From: Hyalangium versicolor
GTDB taxonomy: Bacteria; Myxococcota; Myxococcia; Myxococcales; Myxococcaceae
Length of the DNA stretch: 64,000 nucleotides
Direction: 5' to 3'
NCBI RefSeq assembly: GCF_020103695.1
Contig: NZ_JAHXBF010000010.1
Location: 1 to 64,000 of the forward strand
A program made the position numbers and the translations under genes. The first letter of the stretch is position 1; each line of letters starts with the position of its first letter. Below, in pieces: positions 51,858 to 59,278 of the stretch. The notes under the pieces were generated by a model. That model was not told the DNA's origin. It ran no database searches and worked only from the letters and a program-made list of their open reading frames with translations.

Positions 51858-52936
51858 GTGTGTCCACTCCTCGTCAAGCCACGGTGCACCAACGTCAACG
51901 CCTCGCGCACCCCCATCTTCACCCGCGGGTGCCTCACCACCCAAGCCGCCAGCTCCGGGCCATACCGATAGTAGCCACGAATGAACGCCCGACCGAGCCC
52001 ATGGTGGCGCAGCACGTCGTCCCGGAACGCCCGGAAGGCCACCAGCTCGGGAGCCCCCTCCCCGAACGCCGCCGTCGCCAGGAAGCACGAGGCCGCCGGG
52101 CTGATCCACATCAGCCGCCCGTTGGTGATGTTCACCACCACCTTCAGCTCCCGCGCCTCCGTATAGAGGAAGCACAGCAAGTCCCGCCGCGCCGCGGGGA
52201 ACTCGGCGCCGCTGGCCTCCTCGAAGTCGATGCGCGCGCTGCTCCCGCCCCCCACCTCGTCCACCGTGAAGAGGTATCGGTTCGAGCTGCGCTGCGCCTC
52301 CACCTCCAGCGTGCGCAGCTCGCCGAAGTACGCCAGGAAGGGCGTGTTGCAGGCCGGGCACACGTACCGGTGGTACGCGTGACTCGGCGTGAACGCGTAG
52401 TCGCCTATCCGCTTGCACCCCGTGTTGGGGCACACGAGCTTCACCTTCGCCTGCGGTGCCTCGCGCGGATCGTACCGGGAGGCCCCCGTCGCCTTGTCGA
52501 ACACCGGTGGAGCCGCGGGCGCCTGCGTCACCAGGCTGCGCGTGGGGTGTGCCGCCCGCTCCAGCTCGAGCGCTCGACGCCACGCCTCCTCCGCCGGCCC
52601 CAGCCGCCCGTCCACCGTGTGGCAGAGCGCCTCGGCGTGCGCTTGAACCGCCGCCAGGATGCCGTGCGCCACAGGAGGGGCCTCGGGCGCCCACGTCACG
52701 GCGATGGCCTGGGCCAGCACCTGCTGGGCCTCGGGCAGCAGCGCCTCGGCCGCCTTGCGCGCTGGATCCTCCGCGCGCCGGTATAAAGGAGGCTCGGGGA
52801 TGCGCGCGAACAGCGCCGAGGCGTCCGTCCTCAAGCGCTCCAGCGCCGCCGGAATCCCGCTGCGCCTCACGTCCATCTGCGCCGCCTTCGCCTGGGCGGC
52901 CTGGAAGAATTCTTCGGGCTGCAAGGCCGCGCACAT
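51854..52936 (-). CDS. CFI-box-CTERM protein with zinc ribbon
   Basis: A 360-residue protein. Residues about 1-130 are helical and Ala-rich. A zinc ribbon (CPNTGCKRIG...CPACNTP, about 170-205) follows, then a beta region (SNRYLFTVDEVGGGSSARID). The last 70 residues form a CFI-box domain: CFLATAAFGEGAPELVAFRA, FRDDVLRHHGLGRAFIRGYY, a C-terminal module seen in several predatory/delta bacteria with unknown function. It overlaps the thioredoxin start (GTGA). Start ATG 52936 is the first of the frame after the divergent promoter region. Confidence 0.82.
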   Translation of the reverse strand: MCAALQPEEFFQAAQAKAAQMDVRRSGIPAALERLRTDASALFARIPEPPLYRRAEDPARKAAEALLPEAQQVLAQAIAVTWAPEAPPVAHGILAAVQAHAEALCHTVDGRLGPAEEAWRRALELERAAHPTRSLVTQAPAAPPVFDKATGASRYDPREAPQAKVKLVCPNTGCKRIGDYAFTPSHAYHRYVCPACNTPFLAYFGELRTLEVEAQRSSNRYLFTVDEVGGGSSARIDFEEASGAEFPAARRDLLCFLYTEARELKVVVNITNGRLMWISPAASCFLATAAFGEGAPELVAFRAFRDDVLRHHGLGRAFIRGYYRYGPELAAWVVRHPRVKMGVREALTLVHRGLTRSGHT

Positions 52937-53037
52937 TAAAGGCCCCCACCTCCCCTGTCAGCGACCTTTCCTGCCCGCGTTGGAAACTGGCCCTCTCCTC
53001 CCGTTCGGTGTACGAGAGGGTAGGAGGATGTAAACAC

Positions 53038-53340
53038 ATGGGTCTGCTGAAGTTCTTGGTGTGGACGTCGTGCGCGGTGGGGCTGGGCATCTTCCTGGCG
53101 AAGGGACAGGTCGACGGCCGCACGCCCCTGGACCACATGGAGCGAGCGTGGAAGCGCAACGTGCACCCCTCGCAGATGGACCGGATGAGGGACGGGATGG
53201 ACCGGGTGAAGGACGGGCTGGAGGACGCGCTGGACGAGGCCAAGGACGCGGTGGGCAAGAAGTCCGAGTCGGCCCCGCGCGAGCGCATCACCGCCGAGGA
53301 TCGTGAGGCAGTGAACCGTCTGATTGCACAGAAGAAGTAA
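53038..53340 (+). CDS. small membrane-anchored helical protein
   Basis: A 100-residue protein of unknown family. One N-terminal membrane anchor (MGLLKFLVWTSCAVGLGIFL) is followed by a positively charged and then amphipathic helix rich in Met/Asp/Lys repeats (MDRMRDGMDRVKDGLEDALD), ending ITAEDREAVNRLIAQKK. AGGAGG lies about ten bases before the ATG, so the gene is well supported despite its size. It is divergent from the CFI-box gene and 93 bases before the HtrA protease gene, perhaps an envelope-stress partner. Confidence 0.78.
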   Translation: MGLLKFLVWTSCAVGLGIFLAKGQVDGRTPLDHMERAWKRNVHPSQMDRMRDGMDRVKDGLEDALDEAKDAVGKKSESAPRERITAEDREAVNRLIAQKK

Positions 53341-53432
53341 GGGAGCTCCGAGCCCGGAATGCCCCCCGCTTCCTGTTCTCCCCGCCTCTCCCTAGCTTCG
53401 AGGGAGCGGTGGAGGGGTGTGGGAGGCGTTCC

Positions 53433-54653
53433 ATGGCAAGTGCGCAGAGCAGGGGCGTGCTGTTGGCGGCGGCGGCGTGCGCGCTGATGGTGGCAGGATC
53501 CGCACGCGCGGCCGGTGAGGGCGCCGGGCGGTTGTGGCTGGAGGCGCGGGGCCAGGAGCTGCATCAGCAGCGCTCCACGCTCAGCCAGGTGGCGCGCGCG
53601 GCGATGCCCGCGGTCGTGTCCATCACCACCCGGCAGGTGAGCACGGAGGCTCCCGCCGAGGAGCAGAAGGGCATCGGCTCCGGCTTCATCATCCACCCGG
53701 ACGGCTACATCCTCACGAGCACCCATGTCATCGAGGGCGCCTCGGAGGTGATGATCAAGGTGAACACTCCGGACGGCTACCAGGAGGAGTTCCCCGCGCG
53801 GATCGTCGGCCAGGACGAGCGCACGGACTGCGCGCTGCTGAAGATCGAGGCGGGCCACCGGCTGCCTGCCCTCAAGCTCTCGTCGGCCTCTCACGTGGAG
53901 GTGGCGGACTGGATCGTCGTCATCGGCAGCCCCTTCGGGCTGGAGCACTCCGTCACGGTGGGGGTGATCAGCTACAAGGGCCGCACGGACGTGACGCCCA
54001 ACGGGCGCGAGGGCGACTACGACTATCTGCAGATGGACGCTTCCATCAACCCGGGCAACTCGGGTGGGCCCGTGCTGGATCTGCACGGGGACGTGGTGGC
54101 CATCGCCAACGCGGTGAACGTGGCGGGCCAGGGCATCGGCTTCGCGGTGCCCATCGACATCGCCAAGGCGGTGCTCCCCCACCTCAAGGCGTATGGCCAC
54201 GTGCGCCGGGGCTGGCTGGGCATCGACGTCCTGGACTACTCGCCGGAGGTGGCCGAGGAGCTGGGGCTCTCGCACTCCGCGAGGGGCGTGGTGGTCTCGA
54301 GTGTGGCGGCGGACAGCCCCGGATTCCGCGCGGGCCTGCGTCCGGGAGACATCATCGTCGGGCTGGGCACCCAGCGGGTGGAGCGGGCGCACCAGCTCCG
54401 CTGGCAGGTGGCAGCCCGGGGGGTGGGTAAGACGGTGGTCCTGAACATTCGCCGGGGGCAGCAGCCGATGAAGCTCCGGGTGAAGCTGGAGGAGCCGCCG
54501 GCCAGCGAGGTGGCGGCCCCGGCGGTGGCCTCCAGGGGCTCGCCTCCTCGGAAGCCCACCAGCTCTCGGCTGGGGCCCGATCGGGCCGGGTTGCCGGTGA
54601 CTCCGGCGGCCGAGGGGCCCGAATTCGAGCCCGGTGCCACGCCGTCTCCCTGA
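53433..54653 (+). CDS. HtrA/DegP-type serine protease with one PDZ domain
   Basis: A 406-residue secreted protease. Signal peptide (VLLAAAACALMVAGSARA) then the trypsin-like triad: His in STHVIEG, Asp in ERTDCALLKI, Ser in NPGNSGGPVLD. A single PDZ domain follows (GVVVSSVAADSPGFRAGLRP, GDIIVGLG). The last 60 residues are a Pro/Ala-rich tail. Acts in envelope protein quality control, resembling DegS/HtrA. GGGAGG precedes ATG 53433; the in-frame codon at 53409 is not needed. It likely forms an envelope-stress unit with the small protein upstream. Confidence 0.95.
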   Translation: MASAQSRGVLLAAAACALMVAGSARAAGEGAGRLWLEARGQELHQQRSTLSQVARAAMPAVVSITTRQVSTEAPAEEQKGIGSGFIIHPDGYILTSTHVIEGASEVMIKVNTPDGYQEEFPARIVGQDERTDCALLKIEAGHRLPALKLSSASHVEVADWIVVIGSPFGLEHSVTVGVISYKGRTDVTPNGREGDYDYLQMDASINPGNSGGPVLDLHGDVVAIANAVNVAGQGIGFAVPIDIAKAVLPHLKAYGHVRRGWLGIDVLDYSPEVAEELGLSHSARGVVVSSVAADSPGFRAGLRPGDIIVGLGTQRVERAHQLRWQVAARGVGKTVVLNIRRGQQPMKLRVKLEEPPASEVAAPAVASRGSPPRKPTSSRLGPDRAGLPVTPAAEGPEFEPGATPSP

Positions 54654-54693
54654 CGGCCAGAAGCCGGCGCCTGGCCTCCTGATCGCCGCCCAG

Positions 54694-54722
54694 CTTGCGT
54701 TCCCCTCGCGCGGGAGCTACAC
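54694..54722 (+). promoter_or_regulatory. possible promoter of the Cys/His-rich gene
   Basis: TTGCGT and TACACA are 17 bases apart and 75 bases before the start codon at 54798. The -10 match is moderate. No other promoter is visible in this 140-base gap. Confidence 0.35.
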
Positions 54723-54797
54723 AGTGCGCCTTTTTCGGTTCCGGGCGGGCCACCAGGCGTGGCGTCCGGGCTAGCACTGCAACAGAGAGGAAAACCC

Positions 54798-55079
54798 ATG
54801 GCTGAGGAAGCCAAGAAGACCAATCCGCACAAGAACTGGCCGCGCATTGCCAAGGGCGGCGGCAAGAAGGCTTGCTCCGTCGCGGGCTGCAAGCGCCCCT
54901 ATCGCGCCAAGAGCTACTGCTTCTTCCACTTCAAGAAGTGGCGCCAGGGTGAGCTGCCCCACTCGCGCTACCGCACCTGCTCCAAGGCCGACTGCCGCAC
55001 CAAGGTGCTCAAGGGCGGCCTGTGCGAGAAGCACTACAACGAGACCTACAAGAAGGAAGCAGCAGCGGCGGCGGCCTAG
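54798..55079 (+). CDS. small protein with two identical-spacing Cys/His zinc knuckles
   Basis: A 93-residue, very basic protein (many Lys/Arg). It contains C-x4-C-x9-C-x2-H twice: CSVAGC...CFFH and CSKADC...CEKH, linked by a KKWRQGELPHSRYRT segment, so two metal-binding units with the same spacing. The charge suggests nucleic-acid or ribosome contact. I do not recognise the family; vegetative or stress-associated small zinc proteins occur in myxobacteria. GAGAGG precedes ATG 54798; an in-frame GTG/ATG at 54759 is in front of the promoter-like sequence and less likely. Ends with an Ala run (AAAAAA). Confidence 0.8.
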   Translation: MAEEAKKTNPHKNWPRIAKGGGKKACSVAGCKRPYRAKSYCFFHFKKWRQGELPHSRYRTCSKADCRTKVLKGGLCEKHYNETYKKEAAAAAA

Positions 55080-55119
55080 CCCCGTCTTCAGCTTCGCTTC
55101 TCCGGGCGCCTCCCTCCTT

Positions 55120-55854
55120 CTATGGAGTGGAGGCGCCTCGCTTCACCGCACGCCCCAGGTGCTTGAAGGCCGTGAGCCACAGCTCCGCCTCGCGCTGGGA
55201 GAGCCGCGCTCGCATCAACGTCCGCTCCAGCTCGTGCAGCACGTGCTCCGGCGCCTGCGGGTTGAGAAACTCCGCGGACAGCATCACCTCCTGCATCCGC
55301 TGGCTCAGCGCGCCCAGCGTGCCCATGCGTGCACCCGGCTCGGAGGCCTCCGGCACCGGCTCCTGGGTTCCCTCTCGGCCACACAGATAGAGGAGCACCG
55401 CCGCCGCCTGCGCCAGGTTCATCGACGGCTGCACCTCGCTGGTGGGGATGACCAGCACCTCCGCGCAGTGCGCCAGTTCTTCATCGGACAGGCCCCGCTG
55501 CTCTCCCCCGAGCACCAGCGCCACCCGCCCCCGAGCGCTCTCCTGCGCCAGACGTCGCACCGCCTCCTCCGGGGTGAGTGCCACTCGCCCTCGGAGCTGG
55601 GTGCGAGAAGTGGTGCCAACCGCATACACGCAGTCGGTGAGAGCCTCGGGCAGATCGCGTGCCACGGCCATCCTGTCGAGCACGGACTCACCTTTGACGG
55701 CGAGCCGCTCCGCCCCTCGGAAGGCATAGGTGGCGGGGTCGGACAAGATGAGACGCGAGAAGCCGAAATTGGCCATGACCCGAGCGACGGCGCCCAGGTT
55801 GTCCGGCGAGCGCGTCTGGTGGAGAACGACGGTGAGGTTCGCACCCAGACCCAT
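55120..55854 (-). CDS. SpoU/TrmH-family RNA 2'-O-methyltransferase, TrmJ-like
   Basis: A 244-residue SPOUT methyltransferase. Key motifs are present: VLHQTRSPDNLGAVARVMAN (motif 1), LVLGGEQRGLSDEELAHC (motif 2) and VIPTSEVQPSMNLAQAAAVL (motif 3), which build the trefoil-knot SAM site. A helical C-terminal extension (about 165-244) resembles TrmJ. It should 2'-O-methylate a tRNA or rRNA nucleotide. ATG 55854 is the Met of the family's usual start, but its GGAGG is only one base away, so an upstream start is possible. Convergent with the Cys/His protein gene. Confidence 0.9.
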   Translation of the reverse strand: MGLGANLTVVLHQTRSPDNLGAVARVMANFGFSRLILSDPATYAFRGAERLAVKGESVLDRMAVARDLPEALTDCVYAVGTTSRTQLRGRVALTPEEAVRRLAQESARGRVALVLGGEQRGLSDEELAHCAEVLVIPTSEVQPSMNLAQAAAVLLYLCGREGTQEPVPEASEPGARMGTLGALSQRMQEVMLSAEFLNPQAPEHVLHELERTLMRARLSQREAELWLTAFKHLGRAVKRGASTP

Positions 55855-55905
55855 GCCTCCGAGTTTATCTAGCTGCCCCGGGCCGTGATCGGTATATTCC
55901 GCCTG

Positions 55906-56493
55906 ATGCGTCGCTGGGTCCCTGGCCTGCTGCTCTCCGTCGTCGTCCTGACCGCTTGTGGCGGCACGGGCGCTCCCGTTCGCTCCTCGCTGAGCGTGCG
56001 GCAGGCGCTCACCAGCTCTCCGGAGGCGCTCGAGTTCGAGTCTCCCGCCACGCGGCAGGAGTTGTTCCGCGAGCTGGCGCGGCTGTCCGAGCAGGAGGAG
56101 GGCCAGGCGGCGCAAGCGCTGGTGCTCTTCCCCATCAGCCACCACGGCGAGTTGGTGGCGGCGCCCGGTTTCGGGTCGCGGATGGACCTGCTCCAGGCGC
56201 CGGATGCGGGCGGTGTGCTGCAGCTCACGTTCGACGGGCGCACCGGTGAACACTGGCCTGATGATCGCCGCGACAGCCTTCAGGGACTCTCGGAGCGCGA
56301 GGCGGCGGAGCTGGTGGCTCGGACACTGCTGACGCACTGGGGAATCCAGCAGACGGGTCCGGTGCAGGTGGACCGGGTGTCTGGCGCGCCGTACGCGGTG
56401 GCGTACGTGGATGGAATCCTCCGTATCAATCCGGCTTTCCTGTATCTGGCGGCGGCCACAGGTCCTGCTTCCACGGCGGCGAGCGTTCAGTAG
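55906..56493 (+). CDS. uncharacterised lipoprotein
   Basis: A 195-residue lipoprotein. MRRWVPGLLLSVVVLTAC ends in a lipobox (LTAC). The mature part has helical Glu/Ala-rich segments (ATRQELFRELARLSEQEEGQ) and beta strands (GGVLQLTFDGRTGEHWPDD). No family recognised. ATG 55906 is preferred over GTG 55885 because it directly starts the signal peptide. The gene precedes purC by 42 bases on the same strand but seems unrelated in function. Confidence 0.75.
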   Translation: MRRWVPGLLLSVVVLTACGGTGAPVRSSLSVRQALTSSPEALEFESPATRQELFRELARLSEQEEGQAAQALVLFPISHHGELVAAPGFGSRMDLLQAPDAGGVLQLTFDGRTGEHWPDDRRDSLQGLSEREAAELVARTLLTHWGIQQTGPVQVDRVSGAPYAVAYVDGILRINPAFLYLAAATGPASTAASVQ

Positions 56494-56535
56494 AGTCCGC
56501 GCCCTCCCGCACCTCCGCGGGCTTCGAGGCGCCTC

Positions 56536-57492
56536 GTGAACACGTCCGCTCTCCACGCGCAGCTTCCGCACACGCTCCGGCAGGTGAACCTGTCGTCGCT
56601 GGGCACGCACTATCAGGGCAAGGTCCGGGACACGTACCGGCGAGGGGATCGGCTGATCCTCGTCACCACGGATCGGCTCTCCGCGTTCGATCACGTGCTG
56701 ACGACGATCCCGTTCAAGGGAGAGGTGCTCAACCGGCTGGCGAACTTCTGGTTCGAGCGCACGAAGCACGTGGTGCCGAACCACGTGCTGGAGATACCGG
56801 ATCCGAACGTGACGGTGGCTCGGGCGTGCGAGCCGTTCGCGATCGAGATGGTGGTTCGCGGGTACCTGACGGGGAGCCTGTGGCGGGACTATCAGAAGGG
56901 AACGCACACGGCCTACGGGCTGCCCTTCCCCGCGGGGCTGCGCAAGGACGAGGTCTTCCCCGAGCCCATCATCACTCCGTCCACGAAGGCGCAGTACGGC
57001 AAGCATGACGAGCCCATCTCCGAGGCGGAGATCCTCGCGCGAGGGCTGGCGAGCCCGAGGGACTGGGCGCGGCTGACGGAGGCGGCGAAGGCGCTGTTCG
57101 CCGAGGGGCAGAAGTGGGCGCGCACGCGCGGGTTGATCCTGGTGGATACGAAGTACGAGTTCGGCAAGGTGGGCGATGACCTGTACGTCATCGACGAGAT
57201 CCACACGCCGGACTCGAGCCGGTACTGGGTGGCGGACGAGTACGAGGCGCGGTTCTCGAAGGGCGAGGATCAGCGGATGCTGGACAAGGAAAACATCCGC
57301 CAGTGGCTGATCCGGGAGCGGAACTTCTCGGGGCACGGCACGCCGCCGCCGATCCCGGACGAGGTGCGCGTGGATCTGGCGGAGAAGTACCTCACGGCCT
57401 TCGAGCGCATCACCGGCACGGAGCTGAAGCTGGAGCCAGGGGACGTGCACGCGCGCATCGAGGAGAACCTGCGCGCAGCTGGCTACCTGTGA
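56536..57492 (+). CDS. purC: phosphoribosylaminoimidazole-succinocarboxamide synthase (SAICAR synthase)
   Basis: A 318-residue PurC, converting CAIR, aspartate and ATP to SAICAR in purine biosynthesis. Family motifs are visible: LGTHYQGKVRDTYRRGDRLI, TTDRLSAFDHVLTTIPFKG, ANFWFERTKHVVPNH, VVRGYLTGSLWRDY and DTKYEFGKVGDDLYVIDEIH with PDSSRYW. Length suits the larger bacterial/yeast-like type. GTG 56536 is the start in this frame. Convergent with the sigma-54 activator gene. Confidence 0.96.
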   Translation: MNTSALHAQLPHTLRQVNLSSLGTHYQGKVRDTYRRGDRLILVTTDRLSAFDHVLTTIPFKGEVLNRLANFWFERTKHVVPNHVLEIPDPNVTVARACEPFAIEMVVRGYLTGSLWRDYQKGTHTAYGLPFPAGLRKDEVFPEPIITPSTKAQYGKHDEPISEAEILARGLASPRDWARLTEAAKALFAEGQKWARTRGLILVDTKYEFGKVGDDLYVIDEIHTPDSSRYWVADEYEARFSKGEDQRMLDKENIRQWLIRERNFSGHGTPPPIPDEVRVDLAEKYLTAFERITGTELKLEPGDVHARIEENLRAAGYL

Positions 57493-57504
57493 GCCTCTCC
57501 GGGC

Positions 57505-59109
57505 TCACGAAGTGACCAGCCCGAGATCCTTGATCCGGCGCAGGAGCCCGCGCCGGGACACCTCGAGCCGCTGCACCATCGCGTCGAGATCCCCGTTGCA
57601 CTCGTGGAAGCAGCGGGTGATCTCCTCGGGGCTCAGCTCCACCGCTGTCCTCAGGCTGGGGCTCTTGTCGATCAACATGTAGAGCGAGGGACGGGTAATA
57701 CCCAGCTTCTCCGCCGCGGCCTTCATGTCCCAGCCCGTGGCGCGCAGCGCCTCGAGCAGTTCCTGATCACTCACATCCGAGGGCCTGCGCCGCGACGAAG
57801 TGGCCTCGGGCTTCTGCTTCTGCCGGCGAGTCGTGCCCACCCGCTCGGACGCGGGCGTCGCGGCGCTGCTCAGCTCCTGCTCCATGTGCGGCAGGAGCCG
57901 AAGCGAGGGCAGGCTCCGGCTGGCGATGACGAGCTGCCGCGACAGGTTGCGCAACTGCCGGATGTTGCCGGGCCACGAATAGTTCAGCAGCCGGAGCGCC
58001 ACGGAGGCAGGGAGCCAGGACTCGGCTCGCGGGTCCTGGCTCTCCAGGCGATTCGTCTCCCCCACCGCCTCCAGCTCCTGGCGGGCGAAGTGGGCGAAGA
58101 GCACGCCAATGTCCTCGCGGCGCTCTCGCAACGGAGGAACCCGGATCTCATAACCCGCCAGCCGGTGCAGCAGCGGAGCCTTGAAGAGCTCGTCGCGGAT
58201 GCGCTCCTCGAGATCGGCATCCGTGGCGGCGATCAACCGCACGTCCACGGGCACCGAAGAGTGGCCACCCACTGGATACACTTCGTTCGTCTCCAGCACG
58301 CGCAGTAACAGCACCTGCACCTCGGGTGGTGCCTCGCCCACCTCGTCGAGGAAGAGCGTGCCGCCATGGGCCGCGCGGAAGAAGCCCTCGCGATCCTGCA
58401 CGGCGCCCGTATAGGCACCCTTGCGCGCCCCGAAGAGCTCGGCGGCCGCCAGCTCCTTGGGGAGCGCGCCCAGGTTGACGCTGATGAAGGGGCCGGCCCG
58501 GCGAGGACTGGAGCGGTGGATGGCCTGAGCAACCAGCTCCTTGCCCGAGCCCGTCTCGCCGCGGATGAGCACCGGCACCTTGAGATCCGCCACCTGGGCA
58601 ATGCCCTCGCGCACCCGGCGCGTGCCCACGCTGTAGCCCACCATCCCGAGCGCTTCCATGGCCGCCGGCTCGCCCTCGGACACCTGGTGGAGCAGCAGCA
58701 CGATGCGCTCGGCGAGCACCAGCGGCACCCCCTCGACCAGCTCCTCGGCGGAGAACTCCTGGGAGCCGATGACGGGCGTGTCCGCCACGTACACCGAAGT
58801 TCCGCTCTCCTCGACGCTCAGCCGCACGCCGCCGTCCGCGGTGGGCGTGAACACCAGGGGCTTGCGACTGAGGAACGCATCCGCCAGCGGCATCCCCTGA
58901 AGCGCACCCGGGAATTTGAACTCGGGGGTCGTGCGAGACACCGCCACGCTCCCCTGAGCGTCCAGAGCCGTGAGCAGCAGCCGCTCTCCGGCACGCTGGA
59001 GGTCGGGGTGGGAGATGACGGTCAAGGCCGGCACAACCCGCTGCGTCCGCTCCGGGGGACGGGGAGACGGGACGACTGTCGAGGACTCTGCGAGCTTCCG
59101 TTCCTGCAT
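57505..59109 (-). CDS. sigma-54-dependent activator with tandem Fis-type HTH domains
   Basis: A 534-residue enhancer-binding protein. Residues about 20-130 may be a degenerate FHA/GAF-like sensor. The AAA+ domain (about 160-395) has Walker A RGETGSGKELVA, a GAYTGA loop in place of GAFTGA (GARKGAYTGA) and Walker B GGTLFLDEVGE, then NIRQLRNL. Two HTH_8-type DNA-binding segments follow rather than one: DQELLEALRATGWDMKAAAE and EEITRCFHECNGDLDAMVQR, each with a KLGITRPSLYMLI / LEVSRRGLLRRIK recognition helix. It activates sigma-54 promoters; the neighbouring NRPS gene, divergent across 170 bases, is a plausible target. ATG 59109 is the start. Confidence 0.93.
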   Translation of the reverse strand: MQERKLAESSTVVPSPRPPERTQRVVPALTVISHPDLQRAGERLLLTALDAQGSVAVSRTTPEFKFPGALQGMPLADAFLSRKPLVFTPTADGGVRLSVEESGTSVYVADTPVIGSQEFSAEELVEGVPLVLAERIVLLLHQVSEGEPAAMEALGMVGYSVGTRRVREGIAQVADLKVPVLIRGETGSGKELVAQAIHRSSPRRAGPFISVNLGALPKELAAAELFGARKGAYTGAVQDREGFFRAAHGGTLFLDEVGEAPPEVQVLLLRVLETNEVYPVGGHSSVPVDVRLIAATDADLEERIRDELFKAPLLHRLAGYEIRVPPLRERREDIGVLFAHFARQELEAVGETNRLESQDPRAESWLPASVALRLLNYSWPGNIRQLRNLSRQLVIASRSLPSLRLLPHMEQELSSAATPASERVGTTRRQKQKPEATSSRRRPSDVSDQELLEALRATGWDMKAAAEKLGITRPSLYMLIDKSPSLRTAVELSPEEITRCFHECNGDLDAMVQRLEVSRRGLLRRIKDLGLVTS

Positions 59110-59278
59110 CGCGTCCTTCTATGAGATCCCGAGGTTCTCGGACAGTGTAACGCCACGGCAGGAGCCAGGCAGGCACGCTCGCCTGGAGACGGGCCTATGT
59201 GCCAGCGGGACCCGGCTGGCCACCGAGGACCTTGTGACTCCCAGAGTCGCCTGTCCTAGGCTCTCGCCCCCTTTATCT

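Noticed and set aside
51261..54392. 1043-codon minus-strand open frame
   Set aside because: Only its last 198 codons (TlpA-like thioredoxin) are protein-like; the rest lies opposite the HtrA gene or out of frame with the CFI-box gene and is low-complexity, typical of high-GC shadow frames.
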